Below are positions 39,451 to 50,245 of a stretch of DNA of 50,245 nucleotides, piece by piece. Source of the DNA: Xenorhabdus griffiniae (GTDB lineage Bacteria > Pseudomonadota > Gammaproteobacteria > Enterobacterales > Enterobacteriaceae); the NCBI RefSeq assembly GCF_015163655.1, contig NZ_JADEUF010000013.1:1-50245 (forward strand), read 5' to 3'. Each line of letters opens with the position of its first letter. The first letter of the stretch is position 1. Under the pieces are notes generated by a model that saw only the letters and a program-made list of their open reading frames with translations, was not told where the DNA came from and ran no database searches. The position numbers were made by a program, and so were the translations under genes.

Positions 39451-40932
39451 ATGAACACTATGAAATATCGCGATCTAAGAGACTTTCTTTCCTTGTTGGA
39501 ACAATCAGGTGAATTAAAACGAATTCGTATGGAAGTTGATCCATACCTGGAAATGACTGAAATCGCAGATCGTACTCTTCGTGCCGGTGGTCCCGCCTTA
39601 TTATTTGAAAATCCTAAGGGATATTCGATGCCTGTCTTGTGCAACTTGTTTGGTACACCTAAGCGTGTTGCCATGGGGATGGGGCAGGATGATGTTAAGG
39701 CACTGCATGATGTTGGGAAGCTATTGGCTTTCCTTAAAGAGCCTGAGCCGCCAAAAGGCTTTCGTGATTTGGTCGATAAACTGCCTAAGTTCAAACAGGT
39801 CTTGAATATGCCAACCAAACGCCTTAGCTCTGCGCCTTGTCAGGAACAAATTTGGGCAGGGGATGAGGTGGATCTTACCCGTATTCCAGTCATGCATTGT
39901 TGGCCAGAAGATGCCGCCCCTTTGATTACCTGGGGGTTGACGGTGACTAAGGGGCCTAATAAAGAGCGCCAGAACTTGGGGATCTACCGCCAACAGGTAT
40001 TGGGAAAAAACAAACTGATTATGCGCTGGTTATCACATCGTGGAGGTGCGCTTGATTTTCAGGAGTGGTGTCAGGCACATCCGGGGGAACGTTTTCCCGT
40101 GTCCGTTGCCTTGGGCGCCGATCCTGCCACGATATTGGGGGCGGTTACCCCAATTCCTGATACTTTGTCTGAATATGCGTTTGCTGGATTATTACGAGGA
40201 CATAAAACGGAAGTCGTTAAATGTATATCTAATGATCTGGAAGTGCCGGCCAGTGCTGAAATTATCCTTGAAGGCTATATTGAGCCAGGCGAAATGGCCC
40301 CAGAAGGGCCATATGGTGATCATACCGGCTATTACAACGAAGTAGATACGTTCCCGGTATTTACGGTAACCCATATTAGCCAACGCAGTGACGCTATCTA
40401 TCATTCTACTTACACCGGACGTCCACCGGATGAACCTGCGGTGTTAGGGGTTGCGTTGAATGAAGTATTGGTGCCAATATTGCAAAAACAATTTCCTGAA
40501 ATTGTGGATTTTTACTTGCCGCCAGAGGGCTGCTCTTATCGACTCGCTATCGTTACAATCAAAAAACAGTATGCAGGCCATGCCAAGCGAGTAATGATGG
40601 GAGTTTGGTCATATCTGAGACAATTTATGTACACAAAATTTGTTATCGTTTGTGATGATGATATCAATGCGCGAGATTGGAATGATGTCATCTGGGCGAT
40701 AACAACGCGAATGGACCCGCAGAGAGATACTGTCTTAATGGAAAATACACCCATTGACTATCTCGATTTTGCATCCCCTGTTTCTGGGTTAGGTTCAAAA
40801 ATGGGATTAGATGCAACGAATAAATGGCCAGGAGAGACACAAAGGGAATGGGGGCGTCCGATTGTGATGAGCGATGAGATTCGGGCCCGTGTCGATGAAA
40901 TTTGGGATCAATTAGATATTTTGAAGCGATAA
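39451..40932 (+). CDS. ubiD: 3-octaprenyl-4-hydroxybenzoate decarboxylase UbiD
   Basis: 493 residues, highly similar to E. coli UbiD. The prenylated-FMN enzyme decarboxylates the ubiquinone precursor. Signatures are [39 protein letters not shown], and the catalytic region [26 protein letters not shown]. The second Met at 39460 (MKYRDLRDF) is a possible start, as no strong ribosome binding site decides. fre follows 10 bp later. Confidence 0.95.
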   Translation: MNTMKYRDLRDFLSLLEQSGELKRIRMEVDPYLEMTEIADRTLRAGGPALLFENPKGYSMPVLCNLFGTPKRVAMGMGQDDVKALHDVGKLLAFLKEPEPPKGFRDLVDKLPKFKQVLNMPTKRLSSAPCQEQIWAGDEVDLTRIPVMHCWPEDAAPLITWGLTVTKGPNKERQNLGIYRQQVLGKNKLIMRWLSHRGGALDFQEWCQAHPGERFPVSVALGADPATILGAVTPIPDTLSEYAFAGLLRGHKTEVVKCISNDLEVPASAEIILEGYIEPGEMAPEGPYGDHTGYYNEVDTFPVFTVTHISQRSDAIYHSTYTGRPPDEPAVLGVALNEVLVPILQKQFPEIVDFYLPPEGCSYRLAIVTIKKQYAGHAKRVMMGVWSYLRQFMYTKFVIVCDDDINARDWNDVIWAITTRMDPQRDTVLMENTPIDYLDFASPVSGLGSKMGLDATNKWPGETQREWGRPIVMSDEIRARVDEIWDQLDILKR

Positions 40933-40942
40933 GAGGGAACGC

Positions 40943-41644
40943 ATGACAATATTAAGCTGTAAAGTAACATCGGTTGACTCCATTACAGATACAGTTTATC
41001 GGGTTCGTTTATTACCTGATTCGCCTTTTTCTTTCCGTGCGGGGCAATATTTAATGGTGATTATGGATGAGAGGGATAAGCGTCCTTTCTCCATGGCATC
41101 ACCACCATCAGAAAAACAGATCATTGAGTTGCATATTGGTACTTCTGAGCTAAATCTCTATGCGATGGCGGTAATGGATAGAATTCTGGATCAGAAAGTC
41201 ATTGATATTGATATTCCACATGGCCAGGCCTGGTTTCGTGAAGACAGCAAAAACCCGATGTTATTGATTGCTGGTGGAACAGGATTCTCATATACACGCT
41301 CTATCTTATTGTCTGCATTGGAACAAAATCCTAATCGCGAAATCTCCATTTACTGGGGAGGACGAGAGCTGCAACATCTGTATGATTTGGGGGAGTTGCA
41401 ATCATTAAGTGAGCACTATCCTAATTTGACCATTGTACCGGTAGTTGAACAGGTTGATGAACACTGGCGCGGAAGAACGGGGACAGTTCTGAGTGCGGTT
41501 TTGGAAGATTTCGGCAGTTTGGCAAACCATGATATCTACATTGCTGGTCGCTTTGAGATGGCTAAAATTGCCCGTGAACGGTTCTGTAGTGAGCGTGATG
41601 CATCTATCGAACGCATGTATGGGGATGCATTTGAGTTTATTTGA
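40943..41644 (+). CDS. fre: NAD(P)H-flavin reductase Fre
   Basis: 233 residues (E. coli 233). It reduces free flavins, can supply reduced FMN to UbiX/UbiD chemistry and reduces ferric iron. RPFSMASPP is the flavin-binding RxxS motif, [16 protein letters not shown] binds nicotinamide nucleotide, and [14 protein letters not shown] lies near the end. It forms an operon with ubiD, as in E. coli. Confidence 0.94.
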   Translation: MTILSCKVTSVDSITDTVYRVRLLPDSPFSFRAGQYLMVIMDERDKRPFSMASPPSEKQIIELHIGTSELNLYAMAVMDRILDQKVIDIDIPHGQAWFREDSKNPMLLIAGGTGFSYTRSILLSALEQNPNREISIYWGGRELQHLYDLGELQSLSEHYPNLTIVPVVEQVDEHWRGRTGTVLSAVLEDFGSLANHDIYIAGRFEMAKIARERFCSERDASIERMYGDAFEFI

Positions 41645-41677
41645 GCCATTTGCCGATAAAAGATAAGACGCAAGAAT

Positions 41678-41703
41678 AAAAAAACCCGCCCCTGACAGGC
41701 GGG
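41678..41703 (-). terminator. terminator of fadBA
   Basis: On the minus strand CCCGCC, loop TGTCAGG, GGCGGG followed by seven T. It lies about 120 bp after the fadA stop and may also serve fre on the other strand. Confidence 0.8.
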
Positions 41704-41823
41704 AAACTATGGCAACAACTTACTAGAGTGATGCAATAGATAAGACAGACAAGGGAAAAACGTTAATTTTTAAAAGTCATCAATGTTAATCATCAGCTAT
41801 GCTTTATAGCCAAATTTTCATGA

Positions 41824-45185
<3,362 letters not shown>

Positions 45186-45211
45186 GTCATTCTCCTCAAT
45201 GAGCGCATACC

Positions 45212-45228
45212 TTCTGGTATGACCAGAT
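45212..45228. promoter_or_regulatory. FadR operator of fadBA
   Basis: TTCTGGTATGACCAGAT is almost the same as the E. coli fadB FadR site (ATCTGGTACGACCAGAT). FadR would repress here until long-chain acyl-CoA is present. Confidence 0.8.
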
Positions 45229-45458
45229 GCAGTTGATTGTGATTACTGTGTTAATTTAATGCAAACTGATGATTAATTTTTTGTAGGGCGGATCACAGGT
45301 AAGATTTATGGCAGAGAACAATATATTTTGTTAATGCTTTGAAAAATATAACCATATTGGTTTGGTTGTAGAGAGTACGTTTTTTACGTGATAGCTCCGA
45401 CGATAATGAATTGTGGTAATATTTAAGCTCCTGCCAAAAAATCAAAAGGCTAATTAAG

Positions 45459-46793
45459 ATGGAAAAGTTGGCATCTCTGTACCAAGAACATATTAAAATT
45501 TTACAAAAACGTGCCCGAGAAATCTTAGAACGAACTCAGTTTGACGCCTTGCTTATTCATTCGGGCGAATCATTACGGGTTTTTCTGGATGACAGCCATT
45601 ATCCGTTTAAGGTAAATGCACACTTTAAGGCTTGGGTACCTGTGACCAAAGTGCCTAATTGCTGGTTGTGGATTGATGGTGTCAATAAACCTAAGCTCTG
45701 GTTTTATTCACCGGTAGACTACTGGCACAGTGTAGAGCCACTACCTAGTGGCTATTGGACTGAAGACATAGAAATGATTCATTTGGCAAAAGCTGAAGAT
45801 ATCAGCATTAAACTGAATGGATTATCAAAACAGAACGCTGCTTATATTGGTGAACAAACGGAGCGTGCTAAATCCTTGGGTATTCTTGAGCACAATATCA
45901 ACCCAAAAGCTGTCTTGGACTACTTGCATTATCATCGTTCATATAAAACAGATTATGAATTGGCTTGTATGCGTGAGGCCCAGAAAACCGCTGTTAATGG
46001 TCATCTGGCAGCCTATGATGCATTTTTGTCTGGTGTGAGCGAATTCGAAATCAATATGTTCTATTTGATGGCAACAGGGCACCGTGATACCGATGTTCCT
46101 TATGATAATATTGTTGCTCTGAATGAAAACACGGCTGTTTTGCACTACAACAAATTACAGCAGAGAGTGCCTTCGGAAATACGCAGTTTCTTGATTGATG
46201 CGGGAGCGGAATATCATGGTTATGCCGCGGATATCACCAGAACCTATGCAGCAAAATCTCATAACGATTTCGCTTCACTGATAAAGGATTTGAATGAAGA
46301 ACAACAGGCGCTCATTGGCACAATTAAAACGGGAGTTCGATATACCGACTACCATATTAATATGCATCAACGTATAGCCAGGATACTGAAAAAACATGAT
46401 ATTGTTCATGGGATCAGTGAAGAAGGTATGGTTGAGACAGGATTGACGACGCCGTTTTTCCCACATGGACTCGGCCACCCTTTAGGTTTGCAAGTGCATG
46501 ATGCGGCTGGGTTTATGCAAGATGATGGCGGAACTCATCTGGCAGCACCGGAGAAGCATCCTTATTTGCGCTGCACCCGTATTCTGGAGCCAAGAATGGT
46601 TTTGACCATTGAGCCTGGGATCTATTTCATTGAAACATTATTAGCGCAGTGGCGTGAAAGCGAATATCGTCAACATTTTGATTGGAAAAAAATCGAAATG
46701 TTGAAGCTTTATGGTGGTATTCGTATTGAAGATAACATCGTTATTCACGATGGAAAAATTGAAAATATGACCAGAGAATTACAATTATCGTAA
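45459..46793 (+). CDS. pepQ: Xaa-Pro dipeptidase PepQ
   Basis: 444 residues (E. coli 443). The two-metal pita-bread enzyme cleaves dipeptides ending in proline. Metal ligands are D247 and D258 ([19 protein letters not shown]), H340 (HGLGHPLG), E385 (IEPGIYF) and E424 (RIEDN), each one position beyond the E. coli numbering. It is divergent from fadB and ends in a TAATG overlap with yigZ. Confidence 0.95.
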   Translation: MEKLASLYQEHIKILQKRAREILERTQFDALLIHSGESLRVFLDDSHYPFKVNAHFKAWVPVTKVPNCWLWIDGVNKPKLWFYSPVDYWHSVEPLPSGYWTEDIEMIHLAKAEDISIKLNGLSKQNAAYIGEQTERAKSLGILEHNINPKAVLDYLHYHRSYKTDYELACMREAQKTAVNGHLAAYDAFLSGVSEFEINMFYLMATGHRDTDVPYDNIVALNENTAVLHYNKLQQRVPSEIRSFLIDAGAEYHGYAADITRTYAAKSHNDFASLIKDLNEEQQALIGTIKTGVRYTDYHINMHQRIARILKKHDIVHGISEEGMVETGLTTPFFPHGLGHPLGLQVHDAAGFMQDDGGTHLAAPEKHPYLRCTRILEPRMVLTIEPGIYFIETLLAQWRESEYRQHFDWKKIEMLKLYGGIRIEDNIVIHDGKIENMTRELQLS

Positions 46794-47404
46794 TGAAGCC
46801 TTATTTAATTCCTGCGGCTTCAGTCAGCTTTACTGAAGAAATAAAAAAGAGTCGTTTCATTACCCTGCTGGAGCATACCAGCGGGGTGGATGAGGCTAAG
46901 TTATTTATCCAAAGTATTAAAGAGCAATATCCTGATGCTCGGCATCATTGTTGGGCTTTTGTGGCAGGGGCGCCGGATGATTCCCAACAGTTAGGGTTTT
47001 CTGATGATGGCGAACCTACTGGAACCGCTGGCAAGCCGATGATTGCCCAATTAATCGGAAGTGGTCTGGGGGAAATTACCGCTGTATCTGTTCGCTATTT
47101 TGGTGGCATAAAACTTGGTACGGGTGGTTTGGTCAAAGCCTATGGCAATGGGGTACAACAAGCTCTGAAGTTGTTGCAAACCGAATACAAAGTACCGCAG
47201 AAGTTATACCAGTTACAGTGTGAGTATTCGCATATTTCAATGGTAGAACAGTTGCTACACCAATTTTCTGGGCAGGTGATCGCCAGTGATTATGCTGAAA
47301 ATGTCACGTTGCAAGTCTCGCTGCCAGCTACCCTTGTTGGTGAGATAGGTGATAAATTACGGGACTTGAGCCGTGGTGCTTTGTTTTTAACACCAAAATC
47401 ATAA
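46793..47404 (+). CDS. yigZ: IMPACT-family protein YigZ
   Basis: 203 residues. The N-terminal UPF0029/IMPACT domain has KKSRFITLLEHTSG, DARHHCWAFVAG and FSDDGEPTGTAGKPM...YFGGIKLGTGGLVKAY, and a ferredoxin-like C-terminal domain follows. Its biochemical role is unsettled. The ATG overlaps the pepQ stop by one base, so translation is coupled. Confidence 0.93.
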   Translation: MKPYLIPAASVSFTEEIKKSRFITLLEHTSGVDEAKLFIQSIKEQYPDARHHCWAFVAGAPDDSQQLGFSDDGEPTGTAGKPMIAQLIGSGLGEITAVSVRYFGGIKLGTGGLVKAYGNGVQQALKLLQTEYKVPQKLYQLQCEYSHISMVEQLLHQFSGQVIASDYAENVTLQVSLPATLVGEIGDKLRDLSRGALFLTPKS

Positions 47405-47440
47405 CTATTCTTCATATCGGATTTCTAAGGAACCAGCCGA

Positions 47441-48892
47441 ATGCATTTTCGCGCCATAACCCGTATTGTTGGACTACTTGTCATTCTTTTTTCTGTCACA
47501 ATGATTATTCCGGGGCTGGTCGCATTGATCTATCGCGATGGCGCAGGCAGGGCATTTAGCCAGACATTCATTTTTGCTCTCGTCATTGGTTTAATATTGT
47601 GGGTACCTAATCGCGAACAAAAATCTGAGCTCAAGCCGAAAGAGGGCTTTTTGATTGTTGTCCTATTTTGGACTGTGTTGGGAAGCGTGGGGGCATTGCC
47701 ATTCATTTTCTCTGAAAAACCCAATCTTTCAGTCACCGATGCCTTTTTTGAATCATTTTCTGGCCTAACGACTACTGGCGCGACGACGCTTGTTGGCCTC
47801 GATTCCCTTCCCAAGGCTATTTTGTTCTACCGACAAATGTTGCAATGGTTGGGGGGGATGGGGATTATCGTTTTGGCTGTGGCGATCTTACCTCTGCTTG
47901 GTGTGGGGGGAATGCAGCTTTATCGTGCAGAAATGCCAGGGCCATTGAAAGACAATAAAATGCGTCCTCGTATTGCAGAAACGGCAAAAACGCTTTGGCT
48001 GATTTATGTCTTGTTGACCATTGCCTGTGCCCTGGCATTGTGGGCTGCGGGGATGCCGGTGTTCGATGCGATTTCTCATAGTTTTTCTACCATCGCTATT
48101 GGTGGATTTTCTACCCATGATGCCAGTATCGGTTTTTTCAATAGCCCAGCCATCAACACGATTATTGCCATTTTCTTATTGATTTCGGGCTGTAATTTTG
48201 GTTTGCATTTCGCGGTTCTTTCTGGACGAAGCTTGAACGTGTATTGGCGTGATCCAGAATTTCGGATGTTCATTACTATCCAGTTGGCACTATTGGCAAT
48301 CTGTATGCTGATATTATGGCAACATTCTGTTTATGAATCAGAATGGGAAGCATTGAATCACGCTTTTTTTCAAGTTGTCTCCATGGCGACAACAGCCGGA
48401 TTTACAACGGACTCTTTTGCCAATTGGCCTCTTTTTCTGCCTTTTCTGCTGCTATGTTCTGCATTTATAGGGGGATGTGCGGGTTCAACGGGAGGCGGTC
48501 TCAAAGTTATCCGCATTTTGTTGCTATTCTTGCAAGGATCACGTGAATTAAAGCGATTAGTGCACCCGAATGCGGTGTATACCATTAAATTGGGACGGCG
48601 AGCATTACCGGAACGAATTATTGAAGCAGTTTGGGGTTTTTTCTCTGCTTATGCACTGGTTTTCGTTGTCAGTATGTTGTTATTGATCGCAACGGGTGTT
48701 GACGAATTTTCTGCTTTTTCTGCCATCGCCGCAACACTGAATAACCTGGGACCCGGTTTGGGAGTGGTTGCTGATAACTTTACAACCATGAATCCGGCGG
48801 CTAAATGGATATTGGTTGTCACTATGTTATTTGGACGTTTGGAAGTGTTCACATTATTGGTGTTGTTTACACCGACTTTTTGGCGTGAATAG
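47441..48892 (+). CDS. trkH: Trk potassium uptake protein TrkH
   Basis: 483 residues, the E. coli length. It is the membrane pore of the TrkAH system. Four pore-loop segments carry the K+-filter glycines: SGLTTTGATTL, IAIGGFSTHDAS, TTAGFTTDSF and LNNLGPGLGV. GGCAGSTGGGLKVIR is the intramembrane gating loop. It lies 36 bp after yigZ, with hemG next. Confidence 0.95.
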   Translation: MHFRAITRIVGLLVILFSVTMIIPGLVALIYRDGAGRAFSQTFIFALVIGLILWVPNREQKSELKPKEGFLIVVLFWTVLGSVGALPFIFSEKPNLSVTDAFFESFSGLTTTGATTLVGLDSLPKAILFYRQMLQWLGGMGIIVLAVAILPLLGVGGMQLYRAEMPGPLKDNKMRPRIAETAKTLWLIYVLLTIACALALWAAGMPVFDAISHSFSTIAIGGFSTHDASIGFFNSPAINTIIAIFLLISGCNFGLHFAVLSGRSLNVYWRDPEFRMFITIQLALLAICMLILWQHSVYESEWEALNHAFFQVVSMATTAGFTTDSFANWPLFLPFLLLCSAFIGGCAGSTGGGLKVIRILLLFLQGSRELKRLVHPNAVYTIKLGRRALPERIIEAVWGFFSAYALVFVVSMLLLIATGVDEFSAFSAIAATLNNLGPGLGVVADNFTTMNPAAKWILVVTMLFGRLEVFTLLVLFTPTFWRE

Positions 48893-48942
48893 TGAACGAT
48901 TGAATTTTTATATGTGATTCTCTGTTTAATAAGGGCGTATCT

Positions 48943-49485
48943 ATGAGTTATTTGCTGCTTTATTCTACCCAAGATGGACAGACTAAAAAAATTATTACCC
49001 GTATCGCAGAGAACCTTCGTCGTGCTGGTATTAAGTGTGAATTAAGAGATCTTTCTACCGTGAAACAAATCAATTTGACGCCTTACCAAAAAGTAATGGT
49101 AGGTGCGTCGATACGTTATGGCCGTTTCAATTCTGTATTGTATGATTTTGTCATTCGCCATCAACAACAATTGAACCAAATGCCAGCAGCTTTCTTTGGC
49201 GTCAACTTAACGGCGAGAAAGCCAGAAAAAAGAACGCCAGAAACGAACGCTTATGTACGTAAGTTTTTAATAAAAAGTCCGTGGCAACCTGATTTATGCG
49301 AAGTTTTTGCGGGAGCGCTACTTTATCCACGTTATCGTTGGTTGGATCGCATCATGATTCAGTTCATTATGCGAATGACCGGAGGAGAAACAGATACGAC
49401 GAAAGAAGTCGAATACACCGATTGGGAACAGGTAGATCATTTTTCTGAGAAATTTTTGCAAATAACGTGTGATAAAACGCCTTAA
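48943..49485 (+). CDS. hemG: menaquinone-dependent protoporphyrinogen oxidase HemG
   Basis: 180 residues (E. coli 181). A flavodoxin fold: LLLYSTQDGQTKKI binds FMN phosphate, VGASIRYGRFN follows, and the long insert (about 125-150, RYRWLDRIMIQFIMRMTGG) marks HemG. It makes protoporphyrin IX in the haem pathway. The gene directly precedes the rRNA operon, as in E. coli. Confidence 0.95.
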   Translation: MSYLLLYSTQDGQTKKIITRIAENLRRAGIKCELRDLSTVKQINLTPYQKVMVGASIRYGRFNSVLYDFVIRHQQQLNQMPAAFFGVNLTARKPEKRTPETNAYVRKFLIKSPWQPDLCEVFAGALLYPRYRWLDRIMIQFIMRMTGGETDTTKEVEYTDWEQVDHFSEKFLQITCDKTP

Positions 49486-49560
49486 AAACAGTCTTTCTGC
49501 TGGTTATTACCTCGTTTTGAGGAAAAAAACCACGAACAGAAAGAAATTTAAAAAAAACTA
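49486..49560. other. hairpin and UP-element region before rrn P1
   Basis: CTTTCTG (49493-49499) pairs with CAGAAAG (49537-49543), and TGGTT with AACCA inside, forming a long imperfect hairpin after hemG without a T-run. The A-rich stretch just before P1 (about 49544-49560) is a likely UP element. Confidence 0.45.
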
Positions 49561-49588
49561 TTGTCAGCGCCGTAAAACTCCCTATAAT
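49561..49588 (+). promoter_or_regulatory. rrn P1 promoter
   Basis: TTGTCA (49561-49566), 16 bases, TATAAT (49583-49588), then the GC-rich discriminator GCGCTTCCG. This is the standard growth-rate-controlled P1 arrangement. Confidence 0.85.
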
Positions 49589-49659
49589 GCGCTTCCGTTG
49601 TCACGACAAACACACAAACCGGTCGGGATGACAACGTGAAAAGCCCTGAAAAATAAGGC

Positions 49660-49687
49660 TTGACACGGTAAGAGGAAAGCGTAAGAT
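49660..49687 (+). promoter_or_regulatory. rrn P2 promoter
   Basis: TTGACA (49660-49665), 16 bases, TAAGAT (49682-49687), about 100 bp after P1, as in E. coli rrn operons. Confidence 0.8.
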
Positions 49688-49702
49688 ACGCAGCCTCGCA
49701 AC

Positions 49703-49738
49703 CCGGAAGACGCTTCCGGTTGCCAACGCTCTTTAACA
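49703..49738 (+). promoter_or_regulatory. rrn antitermination boxB/boxA
   Basis: The hairpin CCGGAAG-ACG-CTTCCGG (boxB-like) is followed by CGCTCTTTAACA (49727-49738), one base from the E. coli rrn boxA TGCTCTTTAACA. It loads the Nus antitermination complex. Confidence 0.8.
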
Positions 49739-49877
49739 AGTTAATCAGACAATCTGTGTGGGCACTCGCAAGAGACTATCGAATCGCCGCAAGGCAAAAA
49801 GATTAAAGTCTTAAAGAGTGACTAAGCAGTTAATTCATTACGAACTAACAGTGAAATTCTTTGAGCATCAAACTTTT

Positions 49878-50245
<368 letters not shown>

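Noticed and set aside
49493-49543. Intrinsic terminator of hemG
   Set aside because: The hairpin is imperfect and lacks a T-run on the plus strand, so I describe it only as a hairpin.

Overview
The window is chromosomal DNA of an enteric gammaproteobacterium. It holds long blocks in E. coli-like gene order (dusA, qor, dnaB, alr, tyrB, then uvrA/ssb; and yigM-metR-metE, udp, rmuC-ubiE-ubiJ-ubiB-tatABC, rfaH, ubiD-fre, fadBA, pepQ-yigZ-trkH-hemG, rrs). The proteins are E. coli-like but clearly diverged, and the spacers are AT-rich. Seven copies of a ~105 bp hairpin-bearing repeat sit between genes. This combination suggests a Morganellaceae-type genome (Xenorhabdus or Photorhabdus-like). That assignment is an inference from gene content and was not tested by alignment.

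Layout. 1-2555 is an accessory segment: the tail of an unknown gene, a DUF1266 membrane protein and a NucS/DUF91-type nuclease, just upstream of dusA. 2582-8867 is housekeeping: dusA, qor, dnaB, alr, tyrB. 8868-12829 is a second accessory segment where E. coli carries aphA. It holds a two-gene RNA-repair cassette (RNA ligase plus HD-phosphoesterase/polynucleotide kinase), a DUF5993-DsbB-like pair, and an 840 bp AT-rich gap with a one-spacer type I-E CRISPR remnant. 12830-16433 is the divergent uvrA/ssb pair with a LexA box. 16543-19165 holds an AadA-like aminoglycoside nucleotidyltransferase, glk and a decayed gene. 19166-22446 is ghxP and yjcE. 22468-26596 is yigM, metR, metE. 27043-31006 holds a GntP-family permease, udp, a tyrosine-phosphatase-like gene and a DedA gene. 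31167-38563 runs rmuC-ubiE-ubiJ-ubiB-tatABC-hemB, and tatD is absent. 38616-49485 is rfaH, ubiD-fre, fadBA, pepQ-yigZ-trkH and hemG. The window ends in the first ~370 nt of a 16S rRNA gene preceded by tandem rrn promoters.

How the parts work together. Respiratory quinone and haem supply is strongly represented (ubiE, ubiJ, ubiB, ubiD, fre, hemB, hemG). Recognisable control sites match the expected regulators: LexA between uvrA and ssb, PurR before ghxP, MetR and three met boxes between metR and metE, two CRP sites 52 bp apart before udp, and FadR before fadB.

The most interesting items are the RNA ligase/HD-Pnk cassette, the CRISPR remnant with an exact 32 nt spacer, and the mobile hairpin repeat. 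The repeat keeps its stem by compensatory changes, and one end carries an outward promoter-like sequence that faces the starts of three genes.
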